Below, in pieces: positions 1 through 7,858 of a DNA stretch of 64,000 bases. Position 1 is the stretch's first letter, and each line of letters begins with the position of its first letter. The notes beneath the pieces are model-generated. The model had not been told where the DNA came from and made no database searches. It worked only from the letters and a program-made list of their open reading frames with translations. Location of the stretch: contig NZ_JADHDY010000012.1 in NCBI RefSeq assembly GCF_016820535.1, forward strand, positions 1 through 64,000. Direction: 5' to 3'. The DNA is from Sporosarcina beigongshangi. GTDB lineage: Bacteria > Actinomycetota > Actinomycetes > Actinomycetales > Micrococcaceae. Made by a program: the position numbers and the translations under genes.

Positions 1-88
1 AGAACCATGCCGGGACCGACAGGCCAACAACCCCAATTCTTACTCAATTAGAGGGGCTACTAAAAAGGTAACGGGGCGGGCCGGGCGG

Positions 89-112
89 CAGGCGGGTCAA
101 TCGACCCGCCTG
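89..112 (-). terminator. Hairpin downstream of the LOG-family gene
   Basis: A perfect 10-bp stem (CAGGCGGGTC / GACCCGCCTG) closes on a 4-nt loop just past the stop of the minus-strand gene at 119. There is no T-run directly after the stem; a short T-run lies about 25 bases further on at 61-66. It is probably the end of that transcript. The first 88 bases of the window hold nothing else I can assign. Confidence 0.5.
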
Positions 113-118
113 CACCCG

Positions 119-757
119 CTAGCGTTCGAGCGGGGCCGGATCCTTCTGCCACTTGGGTGCCTGCGGTGTCCAGTTGATCAGGGCCTGCAGCAATCCGGCC
201 GGATTGTCGCTGACAATCAGGCTGGCCCTGGTGGCCTCGGAGATGAACCCGTTTCCAGTCATGGCATCCAGCGCCGCCAGCAGGGGTTGCCAGTACCCGT
301 CGATGTCGTACAGCGCAACCGGTTTGCGGTGGATGCCCAGCTGCTGCCACGTCCAGACCTCGAAAAGTTCCTCGAGCGTTCCGGCACCGCCCGGCAAGGC
401 AATGAAGGCGTCGCTGAGTTCGGCCATGCGCATCTTCCGGGCATGCATGTCGCCCACGACCTCAAGTTCCGTCAGCCCCGGATGGGCGATTTCGCCGCTG
501 ACGAGCGACTGCGGAATGACGCCAAGGACGTCGCCGCCGGCGGCCAGGGCGGAGTCGGCCACGACGCCCATCAGCCCGACGTTTCCGCCGCCGTAGACGA
601 CGCCAATCCCGGTTTCGGCCAGGTGTTGCGCCAGTTTTTCTGCTCCCTCACGGAAGGATGCCCGGGCGCCCATGGCGGATCCCGTAAAAACGGCAACACG
701 GCGAATCTGCCCGGCGGTGCCGGCGGCGGAAGGTGTGCTCGGGGCGTTTTGCGTCAT
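119..757 (-). CDS. LOG family protein (TIGR00730-type Rossmann fold, cytokinin riboside 5'-monophosphate phosphoribohydrolase-like)
   Basis: The 212-residue protein has the two family signatures: YGGGNVGLMG near residues 55-64 and PGGAGTLEELFE near 121-132, with an intervening GDMHARKMRM segment. LOG enzymes hydrolyse nucleotide 5'-monophosphates, releasing the base and ribose 5-phosphate. Plant homologues activate cytokinins, and bacterial members are often annotated as lysine decarboxylases by mistake. The length is normal for the family, with about 15 unstructured residues before the Rossmann core. It is cytoplasmic and sits alone, with a hairpin after its stop. The physiological substrate in this organism cannot be told from sequence. 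Confidence 0.88.
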   Translation of the reverse strand: MTQNAPSTPSAAGTAGQIRRVAVFTGSAMGARASFREGAEKLAQHLAETGIGVVYGGGNVGLMGVVADSALAAGGDVLGVIPQSLVSGEIAHPGLTELEVVGDMHARKMRMAELSDAFIALPGGAGTLEELFEVWTWQQLGIHRKPVALYDIDGYWQPLLAALDAMTGNGFISEATRASLIVSDNPAGLLQALINWTPQAPKWQKDPAPLER

Positions 758-836
758 GTACTTGTTCTCCCATGGGCCAGGCGGTTGCTGTCTCTCAAGA
801 ATATTGCAGAGCTAGGTCGGCCCGGCCCCAAAATGA

Positions 837-1922
837 CTACTTGAGGGCTTGGTCCGGGGCGCCTGCTTCGAGCGTCCTCAGGTATTTGAGTGTCTCGGCC
901 AAAGCCACGTTTGCCTCGTCGAGATCAAGGTGGAACTGGTACTCGTGGGGAAGTTTTGGTTCGTGGTTTGCGGGCCAGAAGAGCGGCGTCACGGACACTC
1001 CGGCATCCTCCAGTGCCCGGGTGAAAGGGATTGATTGGGACCAAGTAAGTGCGTCACCGTTGCCCCCGCTGATGAACGTGGGCGGAAAATCGGCGTTGAC
1101 GAAGTTGACCGTGGACATCAGGGAGCCGACCGACTTGGATGACCAATCCTTGGTCCCGGCGTAGGCCCACAGCGAGACCTGCAGCCCCCAGGCTTCGATG
1201 CCGTTGAGCGCGGACATGGCTGGCAGGTCGTACACCCCGCAGTTGAGGATCGCGCCCACGAGCTGATCGGGCTTGATCGCCGGGGACATTCCCAGAAGGT
1301 GGGCGTAACGGGGGTTGGTGGTGAGGGTGGCGAGCTGGCTTGCCAGCTGGCTGCCGGCGGAATCGCCAGCCAGCACAATCCGGTCGGGATCGGCGTTCCA
1401 GTCGGATGCGTGCTCGTCAATGTAGGCCAGCGCCGAGTTGAGCTGGGTGACCGCTGTTGGGTAGGCCGCATCCGGTGCGGTGGTGTAGTTCAGTGCGATG
1501 GTCGTGTAGCCCTGTGCCGCGAGGATGCGCATGTAGGGCTCAATATTTTCCTTCTGGCCCGAAATCCAGGCGCCGCCGTGGATCCAAACGATCGTGGTCA
1601 ATTTCTTGGTGCCGTTGGCAGGGGTGAAGACGTCAAGGGTTGTATCCGACTGGGGGAGCGAGCCGGTGGGCGGCGCGTAGGCAATGTCGCGGTACTCGGT
1701 GAGCTGGGTGTCGGGAACGTGGGGTTCCATCTCGGCGACAGTCGCCTCGGCGCCCTTGTCGAATACTGCGCGGATCACCATCACTGACGGCCACGGGGAG
1801 AATGCTGCGACGGTTGCCCCGACGAGGGCCGCCGCCACCAGGGTTCCGCCTGCGATCAGGAGCCGGCGCCGGCGGGGACGCTTTCGCGTGGCCGTGTCGC
1901 TGGCTGTGGCGCGTTTTTCCAT
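837..1922 (-). CDS. Alpha/beta hydrolase (HSL/BD-FAE-like carboxylesterase), N-terminally anchored or secreted
   Basis: The protein has 361 residues. An arginine-rich N-terminus (KRPRRRR) is followed by one hydrophobic segment at about 21-41, so it is either exported or membrane-tethered with the catalytic domain outside. The oxyanion-hole motif HGGAW lies near 115-119 and the nucleophile elbow GDSAG near 186-190. A C-terminal NHEPKLPHEYQF stretch probably carries the catalytic His. This arrangement is typical of small-ester esterases and lipases of the hormone-sensitive-lipase type. The substrate is unknown. It is transcribed alone, divergent from the GNAT gene at 2183. Confidence 0.85.
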   Translation of the reverse strand: MEKRATASDTATRKRPRRRRLLIAGGTLVAAALVGATVAAFSPWPSVMVIRAVFDKGAEATVAEMEPHVPDTQLTEYRDIAYAPPTGSLPQSDTTLDVFTPANGTKKLTTIVWIHGGAWISGQKENIEPYMRILAAQGYTTIALNYTTAPDAAYPTAVTQLNSALAYIDEHASDWNADPDRIVLAGDSAGSQLASQLATLTTNPRYAHLLGMSPAIKPDQLVGAILNCGVYDLPAMSALNGIEAWGLQVSLWAYAGTKDWSSKSVGSLMSTVNFVNADFPPTFISGGNGDALTWSQSIPFTRALEDAGVSVTPLFWPANHEPKLPHEYQFHLDLDEANVALAETLKYLRTLEAGAPDQALK

Positions 1923-2097
1923 GTCGCTTCAATTCCCCCATCGGTGTCAAGACAGAACTGCCATGACGTGGTCTGTAAGTTGGTCAAACAAGGAGCCTGA
2001 CGGAAGCCCGACTCGGATTGCGACCACCGGCAATGGTTGTCAGTAGATCACAGATTCGGCCTTGCTATCCGGAGATGACTGCCCGCCCGGGCCGTGG

Positions 2098-2127
2098 ACG
2101 ACGGCGGCAGGTGCGTGTCGCCGTCGT
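2098..2127. repeat. Intergenic ACGACGGCG hairpin (copy 1)
   Basis: The arm ACGACGGCG (2098-2106) is repeated inverted as CGCCGTCGT (2119-2127) around a 12-nt loop, and flanking CCCGGGC / GCCCGGG sequences lie just outside. The same arms recur in other intergenic gaps of this window at 5982, 20680 and 42836. This copy lies between two divergent genes, so it is unlikely to be a simple terminator. The rest of the 1923-2182 gap shows nothing else I can support. Confidence 0.65.
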
Positions 2128-2182
2128 GCCCGGGTCGGGGGTTGGCGCCGATGCGCAGGTGCGACGCGGATAGTGTTGTGAA

Positions 2183-2680
2183 ATGACGAGCGACTTTGAA
2201 GTGAGGCGTGCCGTTGCCTCGGATGCGGCGGCCATGGCGAGGGTCCATGTGGATACGTGGCGTGAGACGTACCGGGGGCTGATGCGCGACGCCGTCCTGG
2301 ATGATCCTGCACTCCTGGGCTGGCGCGAAAAGTTTTGGAACGCGGTGCTGACGGATCCCCGGTTCAGCAACAACGCCGTTGCCGTTGCAACCCGTGACGC
2401 CGCACTGCTCGGCATTGCCATGGCCGGGCCTTCCCTGGACGGTGCCGCCGAGTCCGTGCAATTGCATGTCCTGTATGTGTACGGCGCATTCCACGGGACA
2501 GGTGTGGGCTCGGTGCTTCTCAACGCAGTGATCGATCCCGCAGCGCCCGCATCGCTGTGGGTTGCCGACCCCAACCCACGCGCCCAGGCCTTCTACCGGA
2601 AGCATGGCTTCGACAGCGACGGGACCGTGAAGGTTGACGACGGCCTGCGCGAGATCAGGATGGTCAGGGAAACGAGCTAA
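2183..2680 (+). CDS. GNAT family N-acetyltransferase
   Basis: This 165-residue protein has the usual GNAT layout: an N-terminal VRRAVASDAAAMARVHVDTW helix, a central beta-4 segment VQLHVLYV, an acetyl-CoA pyrophosphate loop HGTGVGSVLL (family consensus Q/RxxGxG/A) near residues 113-122, and a C-terminal NPRAQAFYRKHGF motif near 132-144. GNAT enzymes transfer an acetyl group from acetyl-CoA to an amine; the acceptor here is unknown. The 3' end overlaps the 3' end of the convergent HAD-like gene by 17 bp. Confidence 0.87.
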   Translation: MTSDFEVRRAVASDAAAMARVHVDTWRETYRGLMRDAVLDDPALLGWREKFWNAVLTDPRFSNNAVAVATRDAALLGIAMAGPSLDGAAESVQLHVLYVYGAFHGTGVGSVLLNAVIDPAAPASLWVADPNPRAQAFYRKHGFDSDGTVKVDDGLREIRMVRETS

Positions 2681-3242
2681 TTGGCATGCCCGCCAGGCTA
2701 TGGAGGGTCCCCGGCTTTTGTGCGCCCGCACGGTCAAGGTGAAGGGCCTGGAGCCCTGCCGGCTTGGCATGGCCCATTTGCCCCGAAGTGAAGAGCACAT
2801 CAATCAATGGTTCCAATCCGATCCTGGTGATTTTCATCGATTGCTGTTCGTGGTTGCCGTTGGTGATGATGCCGACGCGCATGCCAAGGCTCCTCAGGCG
2901 TCGCAGTGTCGGCGCCGCATCTGGAAATGCAGTCCAAGCGTTTTCGTAACTCCGCAAGTACACGGCAAACAACTTGTCGAGCCCAGCTTCTTCGTCTCCA
3001 GGCGGGTGTCCTGCCTCGGGGAGGAATTGGCGCAGCCGCTCCCGGCGCTGGTCCTGAAAGCTTATTTCGCCGGACAGGAATCGGTTGTAGCAGGCCTGCT
3101 CAATCTCAAACCAGCGCTGCTCCAGCTCAGATGTCCGCTCCAGCCCAAGCCGCCGCATGAAGGCGCCCAGCCCCTCGCGGGAGGACGCCTGATGGTCGAA
3201 CAAGGTGTTGTCCAGATCAAACAAGACGGCTTGAATTTCCAC
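2664..3242 (-). CDS. HAD-like hydrolase with internal deletion, probably inactive
   Basis: The N-terminus is a normal haloacid-dehalogenase fold. Motif I is FDLDNTLFDH near residue 9, motif II is IITNGNHEQQ near 125, and the motif III lysine is in GHAKP near 157. After AKP the protein jumps directly to AGLQALHLDRAG. In intact family members about 35-40 residues lie between these points, including the motif IV GDxxxxD metal ligands. The join is in frame, so the reading frame survives, but Mg2+ binding should be impaired. The total of 192 residues compares with roughly 230 for the family. It may be a decaying gene. It overlaps the convergent GNAT gene and lies next to the repeat-flanked toxin-antitoxin cassette. 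Confidence 0.72.
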   Translation of the reverse strand: MEIQAVLFDLDNTLFDHQASSREGLGAFMRRLGLERTSELEQRWFEIEQACYNRFLSGEISFQDQRRERLRQFLPEAGHPPGDEEAGLDKLFAVYLRSYENAWTAFPDAAPTLRRLRSLGMRVGIITNGNHEQQSMKITRIGLEPLIDVLFTSGQMGHAKPAGLQALHLDRAGAQKPGTLHSLAGMPISSFP

Positions 3243-3264
3243 ATTCCTAGACTAACCGTCGCAG

Positions 3265-3425
3265 ATGCGGGGCAGGCGCGGCGGCGGAACTCTGAGCCTC
3301 CGGGGAGGCAATCCCGTGTGGGTGGCGTTCTGGTGGGCCGGTCACCGGGATTCGTCGATCACAGGCAGGCTCAAACTGCCGAGCAAAGCGCCCTCCACGG
3401 GTTGGGCCGTGCCTGTATATGTCGG
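3265..3425 (+). repeat. Long direct repeat, copy A
   Basis: About 160 bp, from ATGCGGGGCAGGCGCGG to TATATGTCGG, is repeated at 4289-4480 in the same orientation with roughly 85-90 percent identity by eye. The shared core includes GGTCACCGGGATTCGTCG and CCGAGCAAAGCGCCC. It ends 16 bp before the stop of the toxin gene. A short open frame runs through both copies, but I see no ribosome site or protein family, so I do not call a gene. Confidence 0.85.
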
Positions 3426-3440
3426 TCCTGGTTTGCGGAG

Positions 3441-3782
3441 CTACTTGGTCTGGTTTGGATGACTCGTGTGCACTTGCTCCAAATTGACCACCTGGCCATC
3501 GACATAAAACCAGATGCGGGCGTCACCCTTGAGGGTCGGCTTGTACTGCCATCGCTCATGCGTGGAGCCGTTGCGGGTGATGATGGACAGCTCACCCTTG
3601 AGTGGGTAGTTTGTGGACGTCTGAACTTGAGGCGTTTTGGTCAGAAAATCCCACGCGTCAGTCAATGGACTTCGGATCACGGCTTGCAGGTCGACCCAGC
3701 CCCGCCTCGCTTGAACGGACGCGAACCGGAGCTCATACTCAGACTTCTTGGTTGGTCGCTCGACCTTGTCGCTCTTCACCAT
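3441..3782 (-). CDS. Putative type II toxin (RelE/ParE-like)
   Basis: This is a small basic protein of 113 residues. Visible segments are RRGWVDLQAVIRSP, DAWDFLTKTP, YPLKGELSIITRNG, HERWQYKP and a C-terminal RIWFYVDGQVVNLEQVHT. The pattern of a helical N-half followed by beta strands and an aromatic/basic C-terminus fits RelE/ParE-type mRNA interferases common in Actinobacteria. It starts 3 bp after the stop of the Phd-like gene, so the two are co-transcribed, antitoxin first. I recognise the family type but cannot place it in a named subfamily. Confidence 0.7.
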   Translation of the reverse strand: MVKSDKVERPTKKSEYELRFASVQARRGWVDLQAVIRSPLTDAWDFLTKTPQVQTSTNYPLKGELSIITRNGSTHERWQYKPTLKGDARIWFYVDGQVVNLEQVHTSHPNQTK

Positions 3783-3785
3783 GGC

Positions 3786-4241
3786 CTAGGGGCGTTCGAC
3801 GGCAACAGGCTCGTCAAGCCATTCAACGGGTTCGCGTCCTAGGCCGGCGGCAACGGCCGTGGCAGTTTCACGCCAGGCGTTGAGTTCCGCGACGGCCAGA
3901 TGGGGCTGATTGGTGGCAAAGGATGCGCGGGCGGCCGCCAGGACGGCCTTTGCGCATAACGCCTGATCGTCCGGGGTGAGTGCCAGCATCCAAGGGAAAC
4001 GGTCGCTCATCCGGTCCGCGAAGGTTCCCGAGGTGTCGGTGGAAACTGCCACGAGTTGGGCCGCCAATTCCAGCAGGGAGGTGCGTGCCCTGTCTGCGCT
4101 CTCGGTCATCAGGACAAGAGTTTCTGCGTCACGGCGGGTGACGCGGACAGGGTGGTCGGCCGCCGCGGCAAAAACCTCTGCCGATGACCTGCTCAGTTCG
4201 GACGACTGAAACGAAATGCGCGATGGTGTCTGAGTGCTCAT
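3786..4241 (-). CDS. Putative Phd/YefM-type antitoxin
   Basis: Of 151 residues, the N-terminal part (ISFQSSELSRSSAEVFAAA then PVRVTRRDAETLVLMT) matches the prevent-host-death fold. In that fold an N-terminal DNA-binding domain contains a 'replace the gene / set the residue' beta-hairpin ending in a hydrophobic strand. The C-terminal 90 residues are helical and longer than in typical Phd antitoxins of about 80 residues; they could form the toxin-neutralising part. It is first in a two-gene unit with the toxin. Such antitoxins normally repress their own promoter; I could not identify a clear operator in the upstream gap at 4242-4288. Confidence 0.72.
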   Translation of the reverse strand: MSTQTPSRISFQSSELSRSSAEVFAAAADHPVRVTRRDAETLVLMTESADRARTSLLELAAQLVAVSTDTSGTFADRMSDRFPWMLALTPDDQALCAKAVLAAARASFATNQPHLAVAELNAWRETATAVAAGLGREPVEWLDEPVAVERP

Positions 4242-4288
4242 GCCCTCATCTTACTTCAGAATACGTTCTGAAATCTATGGCTCGGCCC

Positions 4289-4480
4289 ATGCGGGCAGGC
4301 GCGGCGGCGGAACTCTGAGCCTCCAGGTAGGCCATCCCGTATGGGTGGCGTTCTGGTGGGCTGGTCACCGGGATTCGTCGATCACAGGTGGGCCCAAACT
4401 TCCGAGCAAGTCGACCACGGGCAGGCCCAAACTTCCGAGCAAAGCGCCCCCCGCGGGTTGGGCCGCCCTATATGAGTCGG
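4289..4480 (+). repeat. Long direct repeat, copy B
   Basis: This is the second copy of the repeat at 3265-3425, with one internal expansion: the segment GCCCAAACTTCCGAGCAA is present twice in tandem (about 4392-4409 and 4425-4442) but once in copy A. With copy A it brackets the toxin-antitoxin pair. The remaining gap 4481-4714, up to the AI-2E gene, holds no gene or clear signal that I can support. Confidence 0.85.
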
Positions 4481-4714
4481 CGTGGCCGCACAATGACCCT
4501 CCCCCAGCCGGGGCCGCGTGCCATAATCATGAACAAACGTGCCCTACGTGGCATGCGCCGCATTGAGTTTGGGGAATTCTGTGGATCAACTGTTTGAGAC
4601 CGATTGTGCTGATTACCGTCAGCACCTTTCCCTGTGCCCCGCGCCGGTTGAGAATCCAGGCGCTGTCGTTGGGCGAGTCGGGGCTGCGCCCGCCGTGCGT
4701 GGCGGGCTGGTGCA

Positions 4715-5950
4715 ATGATGTCTGAGTTGACCCCGGAGGGAGCCCCCCAGGCGAGGGAGGGTGTGGGCCCCTCCATTCCTTCAACGGTGACCGAGCCTGC
4801 GATCGAACCCGCAGCGGCGTCGGTCGTGGCGGGCGAAGCTGCTGCCGCAACCGATGTGGACCTTGAGTCGTCTGGCCGCAGGGCAGTACGCCGCCGCCGT
4901 GCATCCAGCCGCATGGACGCCCCGTTCCGCACCGGTTTCCTCCTGACGCTCGGCGGCCTGGCGGCCCTCGTCCTGGGATTGGCCATACAGGACCTGGTGA
5001 GCGTGATCATTTACATTGTGGTGGCACTGTTCATCGCCCTCGGTTTGAATCCCGTGGTGGTGGCGCTGCAGAAGCGCGGGATGGGCCGTGCCGGTGCCGT
5101 CGCCACCACCTTTGGCATGGTCATTGCCGTCATTGCCCTGCTCTTGAGCCTGGTGATCCCCACCGTGGTGGATCAAATTTCGCAATTCGTGCAGTCCGTT
5201 CCGGCCATGGTCCGGGACTTCCAGGCCAGCGGAACATACGACTGGCTTGAGGAGCATTTTAGCGACTCCCTGAACGGGATCCTTGCCGACATCCAGGCCT
5301 TCCTGAGCGATCCCGGCAACATTGCCACCATTGGCGGGGGAGCGCTGCAGGTGGGCGCCTCGTTGCTCAACGCGGGCAGCGGCCTCATTGTGATTCTGGT
5401 GCTGACGCTGTACTTCCTGGCCTCGCTGCCGCAGATGACCGCAGCCATGTACACGCTGGCCCCGGCCCGCGACCGCGGCAAGCTGGCGGACCTGACTGAA
5501 CAAATCACGGGATCCGTGGGTTCCTACGTCGGCGGCATGATCATCCTGGCATTCATCAACGGCACGCTGGTGGGCATCCTCTATGCCATTCTGGGCCTGC
5601 CTTTCGCACTGCTGATGGGCGTCGCGGCACTCTGCATCACCCTGATTCCCATGATCGGCACGGTCTTGTTCTGGGTGATCGGCACAGGCATGGCGCTTTT
5701 CACGGGCCTCACGCCCGCCATCATCTTCGCCATCGCCTACCTCATTTACATGCAGGTCGAGGCATATGTCATGACACCCCGCATCATGAACCGCGCCGTG
5801 TCCGTTCCGGGACCGCTGGTCATCATCAGCGCCGTTGCGGGCGGCACGCTGATGGGCCTGCTGGGAGCCTTCATTGCCATTCCTGTCACGGCATCCATCC
5901 TGCTGATCCTCAGGCAGGTCTGGGTGCCGCGGCAAAACGCCAAGGTGTAG
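4715..5950 (+). CDS. AI-2E family transporter (TqsA/PerM-like permease)
   Basis: The protein has 411 residues. A disordered acidic/alanine-rich N-terminus of about 65 residues precedes roughly eight hydrophobic segments. The order is two N-terminal helices, a soluble middle part (about 145-210), then the C-terminal helix bundle containing PMIGTVLFWV and the family-typical GPLVIISAVAGGTLMGLLGAFIAIP near 365-390. Members export autoinducer-2 or act as Na+/H+ or general solute permeases; the substrate here is not evident. Two ATG codons in tandem (4715 and 4718) could each start it. It appears monocistronic. Confidence 0.88.
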   Translation: MMSELTPEGAPQAREGVGPSIPSTVTEPAIEPAAASVVAGEAAAATDVDLESSGRRAVRRRRASSRMDAPFRTGFLLTLGGLAALVLGLAIQDLVSVIIYIVVALFIALGLNPVVVALQKRGMGRAGAVATTFGMVIAVIALLLSLVIPTVVDQISQFVQSVPAMVRDFQASGTYDWLEEHFSDSLNGILADIQAFLSDPGNIATIGGGALQVGASLLNAGSGLIVILVLTLYFLASLPQMTAAMYTLAPARDRGKLADLTEQITGSVGSYVGGMIILAFINGTLVGILYAILGLPFALLMGVAALCITLIPMIGTVLFWVIGTGMALFTGLTPAIIFAIAYLIYMQVEAYVMTPRIMNRAVSVPGPLVIISAVAGGTLMGLLGAFIAIPVTASILLILRQVWVPRQNAKV

Positions 5951-5981
5951 TGTTGCCCGGGTGAGTTGCGCCCCGCCGCGG

Positions 5982-6011
5982 ACGACGGCGGAACGTGCCT
6001 GCCGCCGTCGT
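5982..6011. repeat. Intergenic ACGACGGCG hairpin (copy 2)
   Basis: A perfect 10-bp inverted repeat, ACGACGGCGG (5982-5991) / CCGCCGTCGT (6002-6011), lies 32 bp after the stop of the AI-2E gene with a 10-nt loop. It has the same arms as copies at 2098, 20680 and 42836. It may act as a transcript end for the gene upstream, but no T-run follows. Confidence 0.65.
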
Positions 6012-6084
6012 GAGTGGGTATGAGCGGGGCCGGCTTGGGCGAATGTTCCGGGCGGCACCCAGTCTCCGGCGCTAGGCTGGCGGC

Positions 6085-7104
6085 ATGGACACTCAAGGAA
6101 ATCAGCCAACAGAGCCGGAATTCAGCACCAAGGGCGCCTACGTCACCGGCGGTGAGTACACGCGCGACACCAACTACATCGAAACGCGGATCACGCGCGG
6201 CGGCGAGGACGGCTACCCCGTGGAAGCCGGGCGCTACCGGCTCGTGGTCTCGAGGGCCTGCCCGTGGGCGCACCGCTCCACGATTGTCCGCCGTCTGCTG
6301 GGCCTGGAGGACGCCATCTCCATTGGGGTCACCGGCCCCACGCACGACGTCCGTTCCTGGACCTTTGACCTGGACGAGGGAGGGGTGGACCCTGTCCTGG
6401 GCATCGAACGGCTGCAGGACGCGTACTTCAAGCGCACCCCGAACTACCCGCGCGGCATCACGGTCCCGGCCATCGTGGACGTGCCCAGCGGTGCCGTGGT
6501 GACGAACAATTTCCCGCAGATCACGCTCGACTTTTCCACCGAGTGGACCGAATTCCACCGCGAAGGGGCCCCGGATTTGTACCCGGAAGCCCTGCGTGAG
6601 GAGATGGCGCCGGTCATGAAGCGCATCTTCACCGAGGTCAACAACGGCGTCTACCGCTGCGGATTTGCCGGTTCGCAGGAAGCCTACAACGCGGCCTACG
6701 AGCGCCTGTTCGCCGCGCTCGACTGGCTCGAGGAACGCCTCGCCGGGCAGCGCTATCTCATGGGCGATTCCATCACGGAGGCCGACGTCCGCCTCTTCAC
6801 CACCTTGGTCCGCTTCGACGCGGTCTACCACGGCCACTTCAAGTGCAACCGGAGCAAGCTCAGCGAAATGCCGGTCCTCTGGGCCTACGCGCGCGACCTC
6901 TTCCAGACGCCCGGGTTCGGCGACACCGTCAACTTCCAGCAGATCAAGGAGCACTACTACATCGTCCACGAGGACCTGAACCCCACCCAGATTGTTCCGC
7001 AGGGTCCGGACACCTCGGGATGGACGACGGCGCACGGCCGCGAATCACTCGGTGGGCGCCCCTTCGGCAACGGGACTGCGCCAACGCGACCCGTGGACGC
7101 ATAA
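6085..7104 (+). CDS. Glutathionyl-hydroquinone reductase-type GST (possibly mycothiol-dependent)
   Basis: This 339-residue protein has the Xi-class GST pattern. The active-site CPWAHR is at residues 59-64 (Cys59, equivalent to the nucleophile of YqjG/PcpF), followed by VPAIVD and a C-terminal helical domain with DWLEERLAGQRYLMGD and ITEADVRLFTTLVRFDAVY. These enzymes reduce S-thiolated hydroquinones using a low-molecular-weight thiol. Actinobacteria usually make mycothiol rather than glutathione, so the true thiol may be mycothiol; that is inference. It ends at a strong bidirectional terminator. Confidence 0.88.
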   Translation: MDTQGNQPTEPEFSTKGAYVTGGEYTRDTNYIETRITRGGEDGYPVEAGRYRLVVSRACPWAHRSTIVRRLLGLEDAISIGVTGPTHDVRSWTFDLDEGGVDPVLGIERLQDAYFKRTPNYPRGITVPAIVDVPSGAVVTNNFPQITLDFSTEWTEFHREGAPDLYPEALREEMAPVMKRIFTEVNNGVYRCGFAGSQEAYNAAYERLFAALDWLEERLAGQRYLMGDSITEADVRLFTTLVRFDAVYHGHFKCNRSKLSEMPVLWAYARDLFQTPGFGDTVNFQQIKEHYYIVHEDLNPTQIVPQGPDTSGWTTAHGRESLGGRPFGNGTAPTRPVDA

Positions 7105-7133
7105 CGCACTCTGGTTGAACGCAGCGAAAAATA

Positions 7134-7156
7134 GCCCCCGGCCATAGGCCGGGGGC
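7134..7156. terminator. Rho-independent terminator
   Basis: A perfect 10-bp stem GCCCCCGGCC / GGCCGGGGGC around a 3-nt loop is followed by AGTTTTT on the plus strand and preceded by GAAAAATA, giving T-runs on both sides. It sits between the convergent GST and NADP-oxidoreductase genes, so it can end both transcripts. Confidence 0.9.
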
Positions 7157-7188
7157 AGTTTTTAGGCGGGAGGCCACGTGCGGGGTGG

Positions 7189-7824
7189 TTAGACCAGGAC
7201 CTTCAGGCCGGTGTTCCAGTTGAAGGTCTCGAATGCCGGGTTGGCTTGGAGGGTCATCAGCAGGAACTGGAATCCCTCGAGTTCGCGTGAGCGCTTGAGT
7301 GCACCCACGACGAGGGGGCGCATGCCGCCGTCGGACATCAGGGAGGCAACGGCTGCGGTGGCGTCGGCATTGTCACCGGCAATGAAGCCATCCAGCTTCT
7401 GGCCGCCTGCTTCACCCGCGACCAAGGTGCCGGCAAAGTTCGTGTTGAACGCCTTGACGACGTTGCCGGGGGTCAGCGCGGCAATCTCCTCGGCGGCCGA
7501 GGAACCCGGTGCCACCACCAGGGAATCGAAGGTTTCAAAGTTCACGGGGTTCGTGATGTCCACGATGGTCTTGCCGGCCAGTGCCTCGCCGTAGGCGGTG
7601 ACGATTTCCTTGGCGGCGTCGAACGGCACGGCGAGAACCACAATGTCGCCGGCCGGGGCCTGGCCCACGGTGCCGGAAGCGGTGTTTCCGCCGAGCTCAG
7701 CGGCAACGGTGGCGGCCTTGCCTGCGTCGCGGTTGAGAAGTTCTACTGTGCGGCCGGCGGCGATTGCCCGTGCGGCGATTCCGCGGGCCATGTTTCCGGT
7801 TCCAATGATGGTGACTGTGCTCAT
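7189..7824 (-). CDS. NADPH-dependent F420 reductase-like oxidoreductase (F420_oxidored family)
   Basis: The protein has 211 residues. The N-terminal dinucleotide-binding signature TIIGTGNMARGIA is at about residues 4-16, followed by DIVVLAVPFDAAKEIV and DITNPVNFETFDSL. This matches the family that contains F420:NADP oxidoreductases and related NADP-binding proteins with a Rossmann domain and short C-terminal part. Whether it uses F420 is not shown. It is divergent from a MarR-type regulator, and two palindromes that look like that regulator's operators fill the gap, suggesting redox- or quinone-type stress control. Confidence 0.83.
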   Translation of the reverse strand: MSTVTIIGTGNMARGIAARAIAAGRTVELLNRDAGKAATVAAELGGNTASGTVGQAPAGDIVVLAVPFDAAKEIVTAYGEALAGKTIVDITNPVNFETFDSLVVAPGSSAAEEIAALTPGNVVKAFNTNFAGTLVAGEAGGQKLDGFIAGDNADATAAVASLMSDGGMRPLVVGALKRSRELEGFQFLLMTLQANPAFETFNWNTGLKVLV

Positions 7825-7858
7825 GATGTTCCTGCTCTCTAGGTTTAGCTGGAAGTTG

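Noticed and set aside
3265-3462. Short protein in repeat copy A (and its counterpart in copy B)
   Set aside because: The same frame is open in both copies, but the reading breaks at the internal duplication, no ribosome site is present and the product matches no family.
4781-6109. Long minus-strand open frame (442 codons) opposite the AI-2E gene
   Set aside because: The product is rich in His, Gln, Arg and Asp with no family signature, as expected for the antisense of a GC-rich membrane protein gene; the plus-strand AI-2E protein is clear.
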